From contig JAIWNF010000083.1 of assembly GCA_025093555.1 (NCBI GenBank), forward strand, positions 1 through 64,000: a DNA stretch of 64,000 bases, written 5' to 3'. Shown here piece after piece: positions 1-12,609 of this stretch. Numbering within the stretch: the first letter of the stretch is position 1; each line of letters begins with the position of its first letter. Source of the DNA: Circinella umbellata. Lineage: Eukaryota > Mucoromycota > Mucoromycetes > Mucorales > Lichtheimiaceae. The translations under genes and the position numbers were made by a program. Under the pieces are notes generated by a model that saw nothing but the letters and a program-made list of their open reading frames with translations, was not told the DNA's origin and did not search any database.

Positions 1-2
1 TG

Positions 3-517
3 GATTCTACTACGTTACAGGATGTTCATATTCCTATTGTACAAGTATTAGGATTATCTGTTACCGTTCACACATTATCTATGATTGATAAAAAGCTATA
101 TTTGTTACAAAAAGTTACAAAGTTCGCGTTCCCTCGTACACTTAAAGATATTCGAAAGGGTGGTATTGACAAGGTGATTGCTGGATTATACCAATTGAAG
201 GTAAGTATCTATAAGGTTGTATATATATTTCATTTTTGTAAAAAAAAAGAGTCTCAGGGAGAAAATGTAATAAATTTCTATATGGTAAAAAAAATGTATA
301 GAAAATGATAGAAGATCTTGGTGATGTTGTTAAAGAATGTTCGCGAGATACTTCTGATAAGGTTGAACGAATCACAAGTGGTAGAAAAAACAAGGGCAAG
401 AAATTCGATATTGACGAATGGATTTCAAAGGTGGACTGGGATGGTTCGTTTTCAGACCATGGTGAAGATGACGATAATGAATCCCGTGTTTCTATTGACG
501 AAGTGTCCGATGATTAG
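3..517 (+). CDS. 3' end of a multicopy Mucorales family gene (copy 1)
   Basis: The reading frame is open from base 3, so this is the C-terminal part of a gene that starts outside the window. Exon one runs to 200. A GTAAGT donor at 201 and TATAG acceptor at 300-301 join it in phase 0 to an exon ending at the stop 515-517. The first exon aligns by eye with the C-terminal domain of the gene at 33481-35518: a Q-x-x-G-x-S stretch, then LY-x-x-Q...FP-(S/T)-L-x-D. The second exon is a hydrophilic tail rich in Asp, Glu and Ser. The family's putative P-D...E-x-K motif would lie upstream of the window. The function is unknown. The splice model is good; the family assignment rests on a short alignment read by eye. 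Confidence 0.6.
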
Positions 518-520
518 GAT

Positions 521-1320
521 GATACTTTCTGGTAAATATCGTGAATCCATGGAAGCAGTCAAATGTTATAATTATAACTCTCCATATTAATACTCAGTCA
601 TGTTACATCTTGTTATTTTCGATTTGGATTCATTCCATCAATACAACCAGCTACTTTATAATATTTGTCAGCTTCTATTGTCGTTGTTATCACTCTAAAT
701 CACATATTACACATTACACTGCACACACACACACACACACACAACATTTTCATACAACTCAAAAAAAATGATGATCGTTCTTTATTTGTAACTTTTACCT
801 TTGTAACTACACACCTAAAGGTCCAAATGTTCAAATTTGGTATTTGTTTACTTCAAGCATTAATATTATTGGCTAAAGCTTACGGATTTGTTATTTTTTG
901 TTAGTTGGGGGTTGGATTTCAACAGGGAACCGAGTAAACTAGGGGGGTCCATTGAAGATTTGGTTGATTTTCAAAAATCTCGTGTAACAAAGAATAAATT
1001 TACACAAAATTTTGCTAAGTCATTTACTGTCACAGCATATTCTAGAGACCATTTATCACACGCTATGCAGTGAATTTTTTTGAAAAAATTCATTTGTTCT
1101 TCAGTTAATACTAATAGTAAAAAAGAATTAATAAATGGACAAAAAAGTTGATACAGTGATTAAATATAAAATATATATAAGGACGGAGAAGATAATTAAA
1201 GGTAAATAGGTATAAAAGAAAAAAAATGATGATAATAGAAAATGTACTAGTACTGTATAAAAATAAAGATGGGTGATAATTGAATAGAGAAAATATTATG
1301 AAGGCTGTAAAGCATGACAA
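521..1320. other. Intergenic, no supported gene
   Basis: AT-rich sequence between the copy 1 gene and the transposase stop. It contains a (CA)n microsatellite at about 722-743. An open stretch at 888-1073 lacks any recognisable motif or convincing start context, so I do not call it a gene. Confidence 0.6.
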
Positions 1321-4300
1321 TTAATAAAAGTTGTTAGAGAGCATATACCATAAACTACCGAACTTGTTTATATTGATAATGTTATATTCTCTATTTTCAC
1401 AATGGGTCTGTAAATCGACTACTTCAATCAAAGTTACTTCGTTTTTTTGACGTTCGATTGTTTCAATAACGGATGTACAGACTGGATTTCCGATTGAGTC
1501 TTTTTGAGTGTTACAATATAATGATAGTGAAAATTGTGACCCATAGGCATAAACATTCTGACTTGAATGATCGGGCACTAGATCATATATATTGAAACCA
1601 AACTTAATTTGATCCTCTAATGAGTTCCTGGTGACTGGATAGATCTTTACAATGCGGGCAAGTCTTAAACTATGTGAATAATGATCATAAAAAAATCCAG
1701 TGGTCCCTACTTTCATATCTTTGGAGGAATTGTTGTTATCAGTATACTCTCGATCATAACCAAGATACTGTTCTCGGAAATTTGGATGGTTGTCCAAATA
1801 GTGTTGAATACCAGAACTAAGACTAACACGGGAATCACCATCTACCCACGTACCACCATCAATTACATGCTTAAACATCATTTGTCGTCCAAACAGCTCT
1901 AGAACATCACGAGAAGGATTATGTCGATTCGTATGGAAAATATGTTCACGGATGAACTTATTGAACTGTTCACCTTTCTCTGATTCGGTATGAATTGCTG
2001 TTGCAAAGCGTTTTAAATCTTCTTTGAGGTGGTGGAGGTAATGTAGTTTGGGCGTTTTACTGATGATAGGTTGTTTTCGGGAATGTATTGTTGTGTTTTT
2101 AGGAAATACGTTTTCTATTATGTTGATATGTGCTGTAAAATCGTCTAGTTTTCTTTGTACGAGTTCGCAATAAAAATCAAAGTTATGATGAATCTTTCCC
2201 ATATACAACAATGAAACTAAATGGCCTTGAGCAACTAAGCAATCTCGCACAAGTACAAGCTTATGTTTCCGATCTTCTGTCTTTCTACTCCACTCATTGT
2301 GAAGAAGGTCGTTGAATATAACAGGTAATTGTTGTGCCATAATCTTAAAGTCACGCCCAACAAATGAAGTACTTTTCACCTGCAAACAATTCCCTAAGAC
2401 ACGACCAAAAGCTCTTGAACGATAACTTCGTAATTTCGCTTGAAGTTGATCTGTTTCACCTGCACTCAGATATTTTATTGCAGAAAATGCAAGATATTTA
2501 GTAGGACCAAGCATCATTGTATGTAAAATCTCGACCGGGAGATCTTTGGTGCTATCAAATGCATCTAGTTGAAGTAGCACTTCTCCTCCAGTCTTCTTAT
2601 ATCCGTGTGCATCAGCAGTTCTCGATGTTAATCCGTCAGGGAAAGTCATTTCATGCTGTAATTCACGGTTTTCAATCAATGCTCGAATGTCATCAAGATT
2701 TCGGAGAGGGGACCCATGATGGTTGATATGGATAGAATCCATAGATAAAAGAGGCTTCGGGTGGTAACATTTACGGCAGTTTAAGTGTGTACTACCACCT
2801 TTATGGCAAGCAATTTGAGCATGTTCCATGTTGTCAGCTGTGATAAAGTTGAGTGGAGCAATGACCAGCACGCTCTCTTGGTACTCAGCATCATACATTA
2901 CTACTCCATTTTCTAATTCACGTAAGTCATCTACAATATTTTCAAGCATTTGTACAGCTGACAGGCGATTATGGAGGCAAACAAGAAAAGTGTTTTCACG
3001 TTTGTTTCGATCCTCCAAAGGTAATCCGGCAGGCACCATGAACCAACTTTCAAATTTATTCCACTTTTTGGATCGGTTGCCACTAGTGTCATCTGTAAAA
3101 AGATTAAGAGGTACAACACGAACACGATTCCAGCCAGTACTATTTGATCCAAATGCTCGGTAACGTGCTTCAAAAATGCTATGTTTGTCAAGCATATATG
3201 GCTCTGGTTGATATACCAAATTGCCATAGAAATCATGCCAACCACGATGATGCTGCCATTGTTGATAAATATCGTTATGCTCAGCAAGGACATATGAGTC
3301 AAGTGAGATAGATGTATATACTGGTTCACCATCAGTATTATTGCATAGCAAAATAATTGTATCACCCAATCCCGGAAGAGATGCATACTCAGTAACCCAT
3401 GCATCTGCCATTATGATACTATCCTTAATGTAGAACTTGAAGATTTTTATAAAAGAAGGCAGTACATCCGGATTACGAGGAACAACAAAGTCTCCTACCC
3501 AAAGATCAGAAGGACCCAGAGTCTTGACCATTGGATGTTGAAATAATGGATTAGTTTTCCATTTATCACCTTGTGTCAATGAAATACGCTGATCATATGT
3601 ATAGTCGGGTAATGCGCTAAGACGTGATGACATTTTTGGGTTTGCAATTAGATGTTTTAATAGTTCAGATGGCTTATACATATATAGTTTGATATTTTCT
3701 TCAACTCTTTCAGATTGCCCATCAATATTTCTTCTGTTAGACACTATGGTCTTAGCAACCGTGGTCATTTGTATTTTTGGCTCATGGGTTTCACCATGCC
3801 ACATGGCCCAATACTTCGTTGGTATACGAATGTCAGGTTCGTCTCGTACAATCTCTATAACATTGGCAACCAGCTCTAATGTGCGTCGTTTCATAGTCAA
3901 TGACAGAAGATGGTCATCTGCATCAAAGAAAGCACGCAAAATAAAATCAAGTTTGCTGCGGTAAGGGTAATTAGGGTTATCAGCCCTTTGTCTATCACCA
4001 GTGAAATCGAGAACAGTGGAGTATGTAGCTGCTGTATCTTCTGGTATTCGTTCGTCTTCGTTATCAAGTTGACTCACTTCTAATTCATCAATGTCATTCT
4101 ACATAATACTTTTTTGATTAATATTAAACTTTTTTAGTAATAGATAACATACATATTAATGAAGACTTACAGCTACAACATTATTGGGCGGAATGTTTAG
4201 CTCATCATCAACTAATTCATCTCCTGAATCTGATGTCTCATCAGAATCAAAATTATATGCTTCAGCAGCCTCAAAAGAAGGTATTTGTTGAGAGGGTCCT

Positions 4301-4494
4301 GCTGGTGAAGCTTGTCTTTGATTTTGTCTCAGTTGGTTATCATGAGCACCACTCAATAGATGTTGTCTAATGTTCTGGCGATGATTAAACCATAACCCGC
4401 AAGTACACTGTGCCTGATCAATTCGGCGATGTTGCACTCTACGAGATTGCGGTTGTGCATTGACACGAAAAGTTGGTACAGTAGGTCTTAACAT
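1321..4494 (-). CDS. CACTA/Plavaka-like transposase, two exons, apparently intact
   Basis: Exon 1 runs 4494-4171 (108 codons). The intron is 4170-4099 (GTAAGT...TAG, 72 bp). Exon 2 runs 4098-1321, giving 1,033 residues with no internal stop. Exon 1 carries a Cys/His cluster (C-x-C-G-x-x-F...H...H) typical of the N-terminal finger of Plavaka-type transposases. Exon 2 contains the landmarks of the CACTA Tnp2 group in order: GVVMYDAEYQ (second acidic residue), then a C-H-K-G-G-S-T...C-x-x-C knuckle, then VEILHTMMLG (acidic residue, then His). The long uninterrupted frame and clean intron suggest a recently active element. I could not find convincing terminal inverted repeats, so the element boundaries are unknown. 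A KDZ or other Plavaka relative is an alternative family label. Confidence 0.7.
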
Positions 4495-6808
4495 ATTTAG
4501 AAAGAATAAAGATGGAGAAAATAATACAGGTTGTGAAGCAAATTAAAAGAAAAGCAGTAACCTTATATATAGGACGCGGCTCTTATAAATTGAAATTTAA
4601 CTTGAGGAATTTTATTTTTGCTTCTTTTCTCCTTTTTCTCCACTTTTCTCTTTTATAGATTTTCCACCCTTATTTGAATACAGTATCTTGGGTAACTATT
4701 AAAACTTTTTGGTATATTTCTGAGCAATAATTTATACATCTGTACTATCAGGTATACTTACTACAGAATATTTCAGTTTTTTAGTTTCCTAACAAGCTTC
4801 TATAATTTCCAAGTGACTGAAAAGTAAGTGTTTAAAGCATATTGTTTAACGTAGTATGATACTATAATAATGGATACTAATAATATAAATTTGTATTATA
4901 GAATGTTTTTTCATTTAACAAATAGACATAATGGTAAGTTTTAAGAGTTCAAAAATATCACTTGTAGTATCTTTATAGGGTATACAAGTTTTGAAGAGAT
5001 AAAATGGTAGTACGTATGTAATGATAGCTAATAAATACATATGTCTCTATCTTGGCGAACTTTTATGTTTACCATTTTATTTGTAGATTCAATGTTAATA
5101 TAGAATTTTTATAAATTATGATAATAGCTCTAGTAAAACAGACGTGTTGATAAATTATTATTTTCAATAAAAAAATTATTTTTGAGCGTTGCTCTATCCA
5201 TCCAAAACATTTTTTTTTGATTTTTCTGGTTTTTCTGGTTTTTTTTTTTTTGTTTCATGTTGTTTTATTCACCCCCAAATTATTCACCCCAAAATTATTC
5301 ACCCCCAAAATGAATCGGTTCCCATCACAAAAAGAATGCAAACTGCACGAAAATGCTATGCCCAATAAGGCAATTGTTTACGTGCCTGTGTTTATATAAA
5401 CAAATCCCAATTTGAACATTCAGACCATTGGGTGTGTATTATCAAAAAGCAACTATTAAAAAAACACTACACCAGCTAAAAAAACGATAATTCTTCTTTT
5501 ATCCATATCAAATCAATTCACTGTACATGAGTTACACAAGATAAACACTCATTTCACATACTCACATAATCTCAAACATTTTATTTGCATAATAAAAACC
5601 TATTCTTTTCTTTCTCAATTCGATGAACATGCAACTTTAAAATGGGGTTCTTCATAATTAAACAACAGCTGCTGTCATATATCTTATCCATTATACTTGA
5701 AACGAGGTATATGTCAATATGTATACTCATATGCCCTACGTACATAAAAATATACACACACATATATATATACATATGGTAGTAAATTACCTCGTGTTAC
5801 CTTTTTCCTTCTTGGATACTTTAATCTTTTATATTTCTCCCGAATATTTCTTGCAGGGCATTTTATTACATCATAGTTATTATTATCGTCATCGCCAAGA
5901 TGCGTAGCGTCATTCTCCACTATTACATATTATATTATTATTAGTAGTATCATCATTGCCATGACACGTAGCAACATCTTTCTCATTATTATACATCATT
6001 ACATAATATATTTCTTAAAACATTTTCCACATAGAATTAGAAAACATATAAATATCCCCTCACCATCAACCAATAAAACATCATCTTTTACCTTACTATT
6101 TAACTTTACTGTTACTCTTTTGTTATCTCTATTTCTATTGGCTTGGTATTGATCGGCCAAAAATATATTCGATATACAATGACCAATAAATAATTCATGG
6201 CCTTTTATATACCTCGAAACTTAACTTGTGGCCTTCATTATTAACAAAACTCGTTGATCTTGAAATGATCTGTCATATAAAAAAGTTTGCTTTTCTTTCA
6301 GATTATCTGTAGTAGCCATCATATAAGAGTACATTTTACGTTATTTCGATTACAATCGTATATAAGCATATGCTTTATATAAGTTTCAAAAATTATATTA
6401 AGTGAATGGCCAAATTGACCTGCATGTCTATCAGGGTATCTTTTTATAAAATGCGAACATAAAAAAAGAATAGAGAATACAGATATAACCAATAACAACA
6501 AGCGGATAGCCTGAATATAAAAAATATGACGAATAATCATTTTTTGTTATCGCACATAAGTGGTGCAAGTCCTTGGCTCGTTTTTTATAATTAGCAGTAT
6601 GGGCAATGGAAGCATTGCTTATCTCGAGTTTCCGGGAGTTTGAGTACTGTATTAGGGTGGGGGATGTAGATCTAACTACTATATGGTTTTTTGATTAGAG
6701 AACTTGTAATTTACTATCACTAGGTACGAACATCGCTCAGTCAAATCGGCCAATAAGCCTTGTCTAGTTTGCTCTGCAAAGTAATATGGTTCATCTTTAG
6801 TAAATATG
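4495..6808. other. Intergenic stretch upstream of the transposase
   Basis: No gene seen. A short tandem repeat of a roughly 15-base ATTCACCCC(C)AAA unit (three copies) lies at about 5265-5310. The rest is AT-rich with stop codons in every frame. The 5' terminus of the transposase element should be somewhere here, but I cannot locate it. Confidence 0.5.
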
Positions 6809-6810
6809 AT

Positions 6811-7130
6811 TAATATCAAAAACAGCACTATGTCCCAATCTCCAGCAATCCCTCCGTTATTACCTTTTAAATCTAAATTCCATTTCAGTTACGCAGCCAA
6901 GAAAACCAGACCATCAACGACGCAATAGTCACTAATCTAGCAGTGTTCACTCTTAAGATCCATCAATCTCGAGTTACTGGTCTTCTGGCTCGTCTCAATT
7001 GTTTCCCATACATTACAACGGTCTGGGTGGTCCTTCAACAGAAACAGTATCACGCTAGGCTAGTCCAACGCCTAAACAAAAGTTACATTGATGGTTGCAA
7101 ACATTCATTTAGGTAACCACCCTCGTTGTA
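6811..7130. repeat. Direct repeat copy A (320 bp) with a conserved open frame
   Basis: This copy is nearly identical to 7211-7530, exactly 400 bp downstream, with about five substitutions in 320 bp. On the plus strand a frame is open from 6877 to a stop at 7114-7116 (79 codons). It has no ATG but follows a TTTCAG that could be a splice acceptor (6883-6888). The encoded sequence (for example FTLKIHQSRVTGLLARL) resembles nothing I recognise. An ATG at 6830 gives only a 32-residue frame. It is probably a fragment of a dispersed repeat or an exon of a mobile gene. Confidence 0.75.
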
Positions 7131-7210
7131 ACTGTAGGCAATTAGGTCTTGTTATCATCAAAGCAGGCAATATATATATATATATATATATATATGAAAA
7201 AAAAAATAAT

Positions 7211-7530
7211 TAATATCAAAAACAGCACTATGTCCCAATCTCCAGCAATCTCTCCATTATTACCTTTTAAATCTAAATTCCATTTCAGTTACGCAGCCAA
7301 GAAAACCAGACCATCAACGACGCAATAGTCACTAATCTAGCAGTGTTCACTCTTAAGATCCATCAATCTCGAGTTACTGGTCTTCTGGCTCGTCTCAATT
7401 GTTTCCCATACATTACAACGGTCTGGGTGGTCCTTCAACAGAAACAGTATCACGCTAGGCTAGTCCAGCGCCTAAACAAAAGTTACATTGATGGTTGCAA
7501 ACATTCATTTAGGTAACCACCCTCGCTGCA
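7211..7530. repeat. Direct repeat copy B (320 bp) with the same open frame
   Basis: Second copy of the unit at 6811-7130. The open frame spans 7277-7516. The only difference inside the frame (7468 versus 7068) changes CAA to CAG and is synonymous. The 80 bp spacer (7131-7210) contains a (TA)n tract. Sequence outside the repeat is unrelated on both sides, so this looks like two insertions or a dispersed unit rather than a simple tandem duplication of a larger segment. Confidence 0.75.
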
Positions 7531-8593
7531 TGTGCAGGCCAAAAAATAAATAAAAAAAAACATCAAAAGATACATGAAGTGATTAATACTGGGGTAAAAA
7601 AACGAAGTCGGAGATTTCTAGGATGAGGATAAATGATTCTTTTTTTAAACCCTATCAAGGAATGTTGGTCAAAACCTAAAAGATGTCATCTACAAAGATA
7701 CTGCCTCTGTGAGACTCAATAACAAGTCAGACGATCGAATTAAAAGAGCATCAGTGTACATTTCCGCAAAGATTTCCAAGCTAGATTCAAGCATTTGCTG
7801 ATGCTTTGGGATCGTTGTTTGGCAGGGGAAAAAGGATTATGGAAATGGTCAATTTTTCAGTGCACCTAGTAACTCCCTATAGAAACATATCAGAAGTGTT
7901 GGTTTTTTTTTTTCATCAAAGTAAAAATAAATAAAATGTATCAAGTTCCATTTAAATCCTATTCATTTTTATTAATTAATTAATAGCTGAAATTCATTTG
8001 ACATAGGCCAATATCAAATTGTATGGCTCATTTTCACAGCGTGAACCCAATTTTGGCTCAATTCCATATGATGGCTCACTTACAAAACCATGGCTCGTAT
8101 TCATTTTGGGTGGCCATATTTAACTTCCAAGGCTGTAATATTTAGCTTTGTTTTTTAACCTTCTTGACTTCAAATTACCAAAGTAAATTTTAAAACTTGA
8201 CATTTAAGAGTAGTGAGTAAATGCTCTCTTGAAACCCATATCTGGAAACATTCGAAATATAGTAAATGTCGGAGGGGAGACAGTATCCTGGGTTTTTCGT
8301 TATATGATCCAAAAAGAAAATACATTTCTATATACAATCACAAACTACAAGAAACAAAGTTGGCAGTAAACGACTAGGGAAAATTGAAAGCACTCAAACA
8401 TAAAAATGCAGCCTCTTGATGATACGAAATGGTATTACCTTAGTACAATAGCTTACACAATTTTTTACCTCCTTCTTTGCTTCTCTCAATATGACGTGGT
8501 CTGAATTAAAAATCGACTCTTTCATGAGCACCTAAAAATAATAATAAAAAAAGATGTAAAATGGTACAAAAAGAATATCTTAACTATAACAGC
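7531..8593. other. Intergenic, with a TGGCTCA motif cluster
   Basis: No gene recognised. The motif TGGCTCA or a one-base variant recurs four times at 8024, 8054, 8072 and 8091. Nothing else stands out. Confidence 0.4.
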
Positions 8594-9963
8594 AAAAGCC
8601 TTTTTTGATGAATTAGATTCTACTGATAGCCGAAAAACTTCATGCAGATATAACACTATCTTACAGAAATATCTGTTTGATAACGTGAAATCCCCAAAAT
8701 TGACACGAGAATTAACAACATTCAAATCATTGGTTGAATACAATGATTACTGGAAGAAGAAACGAAGAAATAAGGTACAAAAAGAATACTTGGATTCTAT
8801 GGCATTGTAGCCTATATCATCCAGTAAGTAAGGCTTCGGCTCAAGTCTCGTTATGAAATTGATGAATAATAAACGATCTTGGTGATGGACCTGTCGATAT
8901 TTTTGACTGTTTTTCTAATGTTCATTCCCTCAATGATTTTCAAGAATCCTTTCCAAGAGCAGAGGATAAAGCATGCAATTAAAAAAGCAGAAGCTAATGA
9001 TTCAAGAAATGGCGATAAAACACTGTCAGTAAAAATCAACCAAGAACAGGAGAAGTTATACCTGACGCCGAAAGTACACAGGAACATACACGTGCTCACG
9101 AGCAAATCGAAGAAGATCCATTGAATAATACTTAAATTTGTTTCCAAACCTTCAAAACCGAAGTGAAACGTATGTTGCAAGTCGGCCAGATTCTTCAGAT
9201 AGAAACACAAAAGTTTTTTATTTCATGCTTGGTAGCAGAATATTCGCACTAAACCTTTTTTTATTTCATGCTTAGTAGCGGAAGATTCGCATTGAACATG
9301 TACTGGAATTATTATCATTCAATAATATCCTTTTGCTACAACCAATCCAGTACAGCTGATTGATGCGTTCTGTCTTCGCTGATTCTTTGCCAGCTAATAT
9401 ACATGATGGATTCAAGAAGAAGATTGAATTCCCATTATGAATTCTACCACATCAGAATTTATGAATATTGTCGAAAACATGATGGACCTTGACTCCGGAA
9501 CACATCAGTACTGTCTAGCACGACCGGATTATTACGAATCGCAGCACAGTGGTAATCGGTCTTGCTAAGATGTAAGTGTTTCTTCCCATTAAATACCATT
9601 CTTCTTTCTCACCTTCCCATCTTCTCTTCTTCTTACCTTTACCTTAGGGTTCAAAAATTACCTAGAACCCCCATAAATGATGTGACCGCATCAGTAAAAC
9701 TGGATCATGACGTTCTTTGTATTATGTATGAGATCGGCCATGTTGAATTTCCTTCTTCCTTGGCGCAGCTTCCAATTTTTACTAATGTTAAGAATTGGAT
9801 AGCTTGCTGCTCGTTTGCCATGTCTTTTGGAAATTTTGCAGAAAATCATATATACCAACTGCTATGCAACACAAAGAACGACGCATCAGTAAAATTTACT
9901 GACTTGATCAATTTGACAGATAGGAGAAAGGATCGCAGTCGCGATTGTCCAAACCGACTTTGA
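8594..9963 (+). pseudogene. Decayed copy 2 of the multicopy family
   Basis: Coding remnants lie on the plus strand in several frames. At about 8594-8764 the translation ends in LTRELTTF...YWKKKRRNK, which parallels LTSELTTW...FWIDRINKK in the copy at 33481-35518. A low-complexity Asp/Glu/His-rich segment follows around 8870-9133. The part at about 9650-9850 contains LDHDVLCIMYEIG...FPSSLAQL, matching LRHDGMYIMQEIG...FPASLQDL of that copy. Stops and frameshifts separate the pieces, and no P-D...E-x-K stretch survives. It is unlikely to be functional. The relation to the other copies is by eye. Confidence 0.55.
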
Positions 9964-12609
9964 ACTGTAGTAAGGGGTACAATTTTGAAATCTACGAAAT
10001 CTGGGAAATTTCGCAGATTTCGTCGCCTTTTCCAAAAAAAAAAAAAGAAAGGCAGTGTATCCTGCTTCTGCTTCTTTCTTATAAAACTCGTTTTTGTTTT
10101 CTACCAACTATGCAAGTCCAACTTGTTCTTGTCATATTGTATGGCTTGATAAGCAATATACAGTTATTGATGCTTATTATAGAAGTACAATACTCACATT
10201 ATTTTTTATATGAGATCAGCATTAATTATAATAATAAGTCAAGGAATATTTGATGGGGGAAATTGTACAAAGAAAAAAAAACTGCTTTATTTATGGGATG
10301 TATGGATGATATAATGTGCTAGAGTTCTCTTCTTTTTGTAAGGCATATACACATGTGAGGTCAAGTACATATGAATAGAATTTTACCCGATCATTATAGC
10401 TCAGATCAAGAATTCGATATAACGATACACTTTTGGTCTGACGGGGTGTATCGTTGAAGCGAGCGGTGACGGTATATGGTAATTCTGTACTGAAGGTGTG
10501 CAAAAAAGCTACAAAGAATTAAAGGGTTTTTTTATTATAAAAGTATTTCTCCAATCCATAATCTTTTTATTGATTAAATTTTGGCTGAAAAATCTGTCCG
10601 CGCACTGGTGGAGGCAAACGTCTTTAATTTTAAAGCATGTGACATTAATTTTGCTGTTGAACGACATTGATTTTTATTGATTTTTGACATCAGTTTTCGA
10701 AAAAACTTGTACTAGTGGGTCATTATCTAGATACGTTTCTTTTTACTTTTTTTGTAATCAAATATATGTTAATTAATAAACAAGGTTGTAAAATTATCAG
10801 CTTTCCGTCATGAAACTTGCCTAAAATAAATATATGTACTGTAAAATAAAATAAGAATATCTTCATCCGCAAATATTATTATTATTTGAATCGTAACAGG
10901 GGTTTTTTTTGCATTGTTGAGTTGATTTATATCACGTGTTTATTTTTATTTTAAATAACTTGTAAAGAATCCTGCATATAGTAATTAATGTGTTAGATAA
11001 TTACTGTTGCCATATTACTTATTATTTGACATACACAAGTACAGTAATCACGAATTAATAGTACTCATATAATCATAGAAACATAAGCTAAAAAAAAAAA
11101 GCATTACACTAGTGAGCTCAATTATAAACTATGCTGTTGCACCATAACAACAAAAAAGTGTGTTTGTCTGAGCTCATCTCATCCTTATTAATTTAAATTG
11201 ACTTATCACATGAAACAGCAATAGCGTGAGAATTACTATTATCGCTACTGCTGTTACGGATCATTAAGATAATCATGAAAATGAAAATAAATGCATCTCT
11301 AGATATAGTGTTTTTATTTATTAATCTTCTTTTCTTTTCTATTTGCCTCAAATGTTTCATTTATAGAACGAAACCAGATTCAAATAATAAGTAATTGATA
11401 AATAAATTAACAGAAATTAAAAGTTGATTTATTTGGCAACAAAAAACTGTGCTGTATTTAGATAATTATGTTTTTATAAACAGTGGTTTGTTTACAAATA
11501 GCGGTTTATTGATGTTAATCGTAGTACACCCACTTTGAACGCCAGGCCTGTAAATTAAAATTAAAGGTACTTTTTTCCCACATAATAATTTATTCAGATG
11601 AGAGGAAAAGAGAATGAGTCAGAGAAAAATAAAAGCAGATATTGACACGTTGTAAAAATTGAAGAATAAAAGCTTCTCATCGCATATACTGATGAATGAT
11701 GATAACTAATAATATGAACACTCTCTTTAATCCCAATGGGTTAAATAAAGTTTGTATACTATTTATTTACGTATACATGAATGGAAAAAAAAAACCAAGG
11801 CGGTTTAGCATGTAAACTGTATGTACAGGTGCACAGATATAACATATTGTGTCATAATAATAGAATTTGATAATCAGCTGTCAAAAGCTACGTATATTTT
11901 TTACATACCAAAGAACGTCTTTTTATTGAGGAAGATCATGAAAAGCAAAAGGGAAAAATTAGATGTTTGTTTATTTTAAAAGAAAAGAAACAATCAATTG
12001 TTGTTTCAAAGTCGACAGTGCCTGTATCAAGTGTAGCTTTTGTCCTACCCCCCCTTCCATCAATATTGATTCTGGTATGCAGTGACATCGTGGTACAAAA
12101 ATAAATATGTTAGTCATACGCAAGGGACCACACAGCCGAGGCAGAGGTGTGCTGATCATTATAGAATGAGGAGTTATTGCCTATTATTGCATCAGACTAT
12201 ATGGATTGAGAATATCAAGAGGTCATTAAGAAACATCGGTGTATTTCTTGTCTAATCCTTTTTTCTTGGTATCTAAATATGGACTAAAAATACCGAAATT
12301 ATAATGAAAAAAAGATAATAAGCCAACAATAGCATCAACAGTATCAAGTTTAATAATATTTACGTATACAGGGGAGAAAAAAATACAAAGCGGACTGGCT
12401 GTTTATATGTTTCAAGTTTTTTTTTGTTCCATTGCTCATTTTTGCTTTCAAACAAGTTGACAGATCACTTTTTTCTTTACTGTAAATAATGCGACTCTAT
12501 AAAACAAAATAAAATTACAAGATATATATATTGGGGAACAATGGAATCATAATTTGTTTTTACTCATCTTTCTTTGCTCTTGCCTTTTTTTCTTGCATAA
12601 CTTTCCTGC
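9964..12609. other. Long intergenic stretch before the MATE gene
   Basis: Very AT-rich, with no open frame carrying a recognisable motif on either strand. Short frames (for example near 10291-10503 and 11971-12159, minus) look like chance. Confidence 0.55.

Noticed and set aside
2517..3964. Several open frames on the strand opposite the transposase (for example 2828-3163 and 3689-3964).
   Set aside because: They are complements of coding sequence with no motif of their own.
1068..5525. CAGTGAATT near 1068 and AATTCACTG near 5517 as possible ends of the CACTA-like element.
   Set aside because: Only nine bases match, the left copy is part of a local hairpin, there is no matching target duplication, and the orientation is the reverse of CACTA-type ends.
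5581..6540. Short frames with many Tyr, Ile, Phe and Lys residues.
   Set aside because: Composition follows the local AT-richness and TA repeats; no start context or motif.
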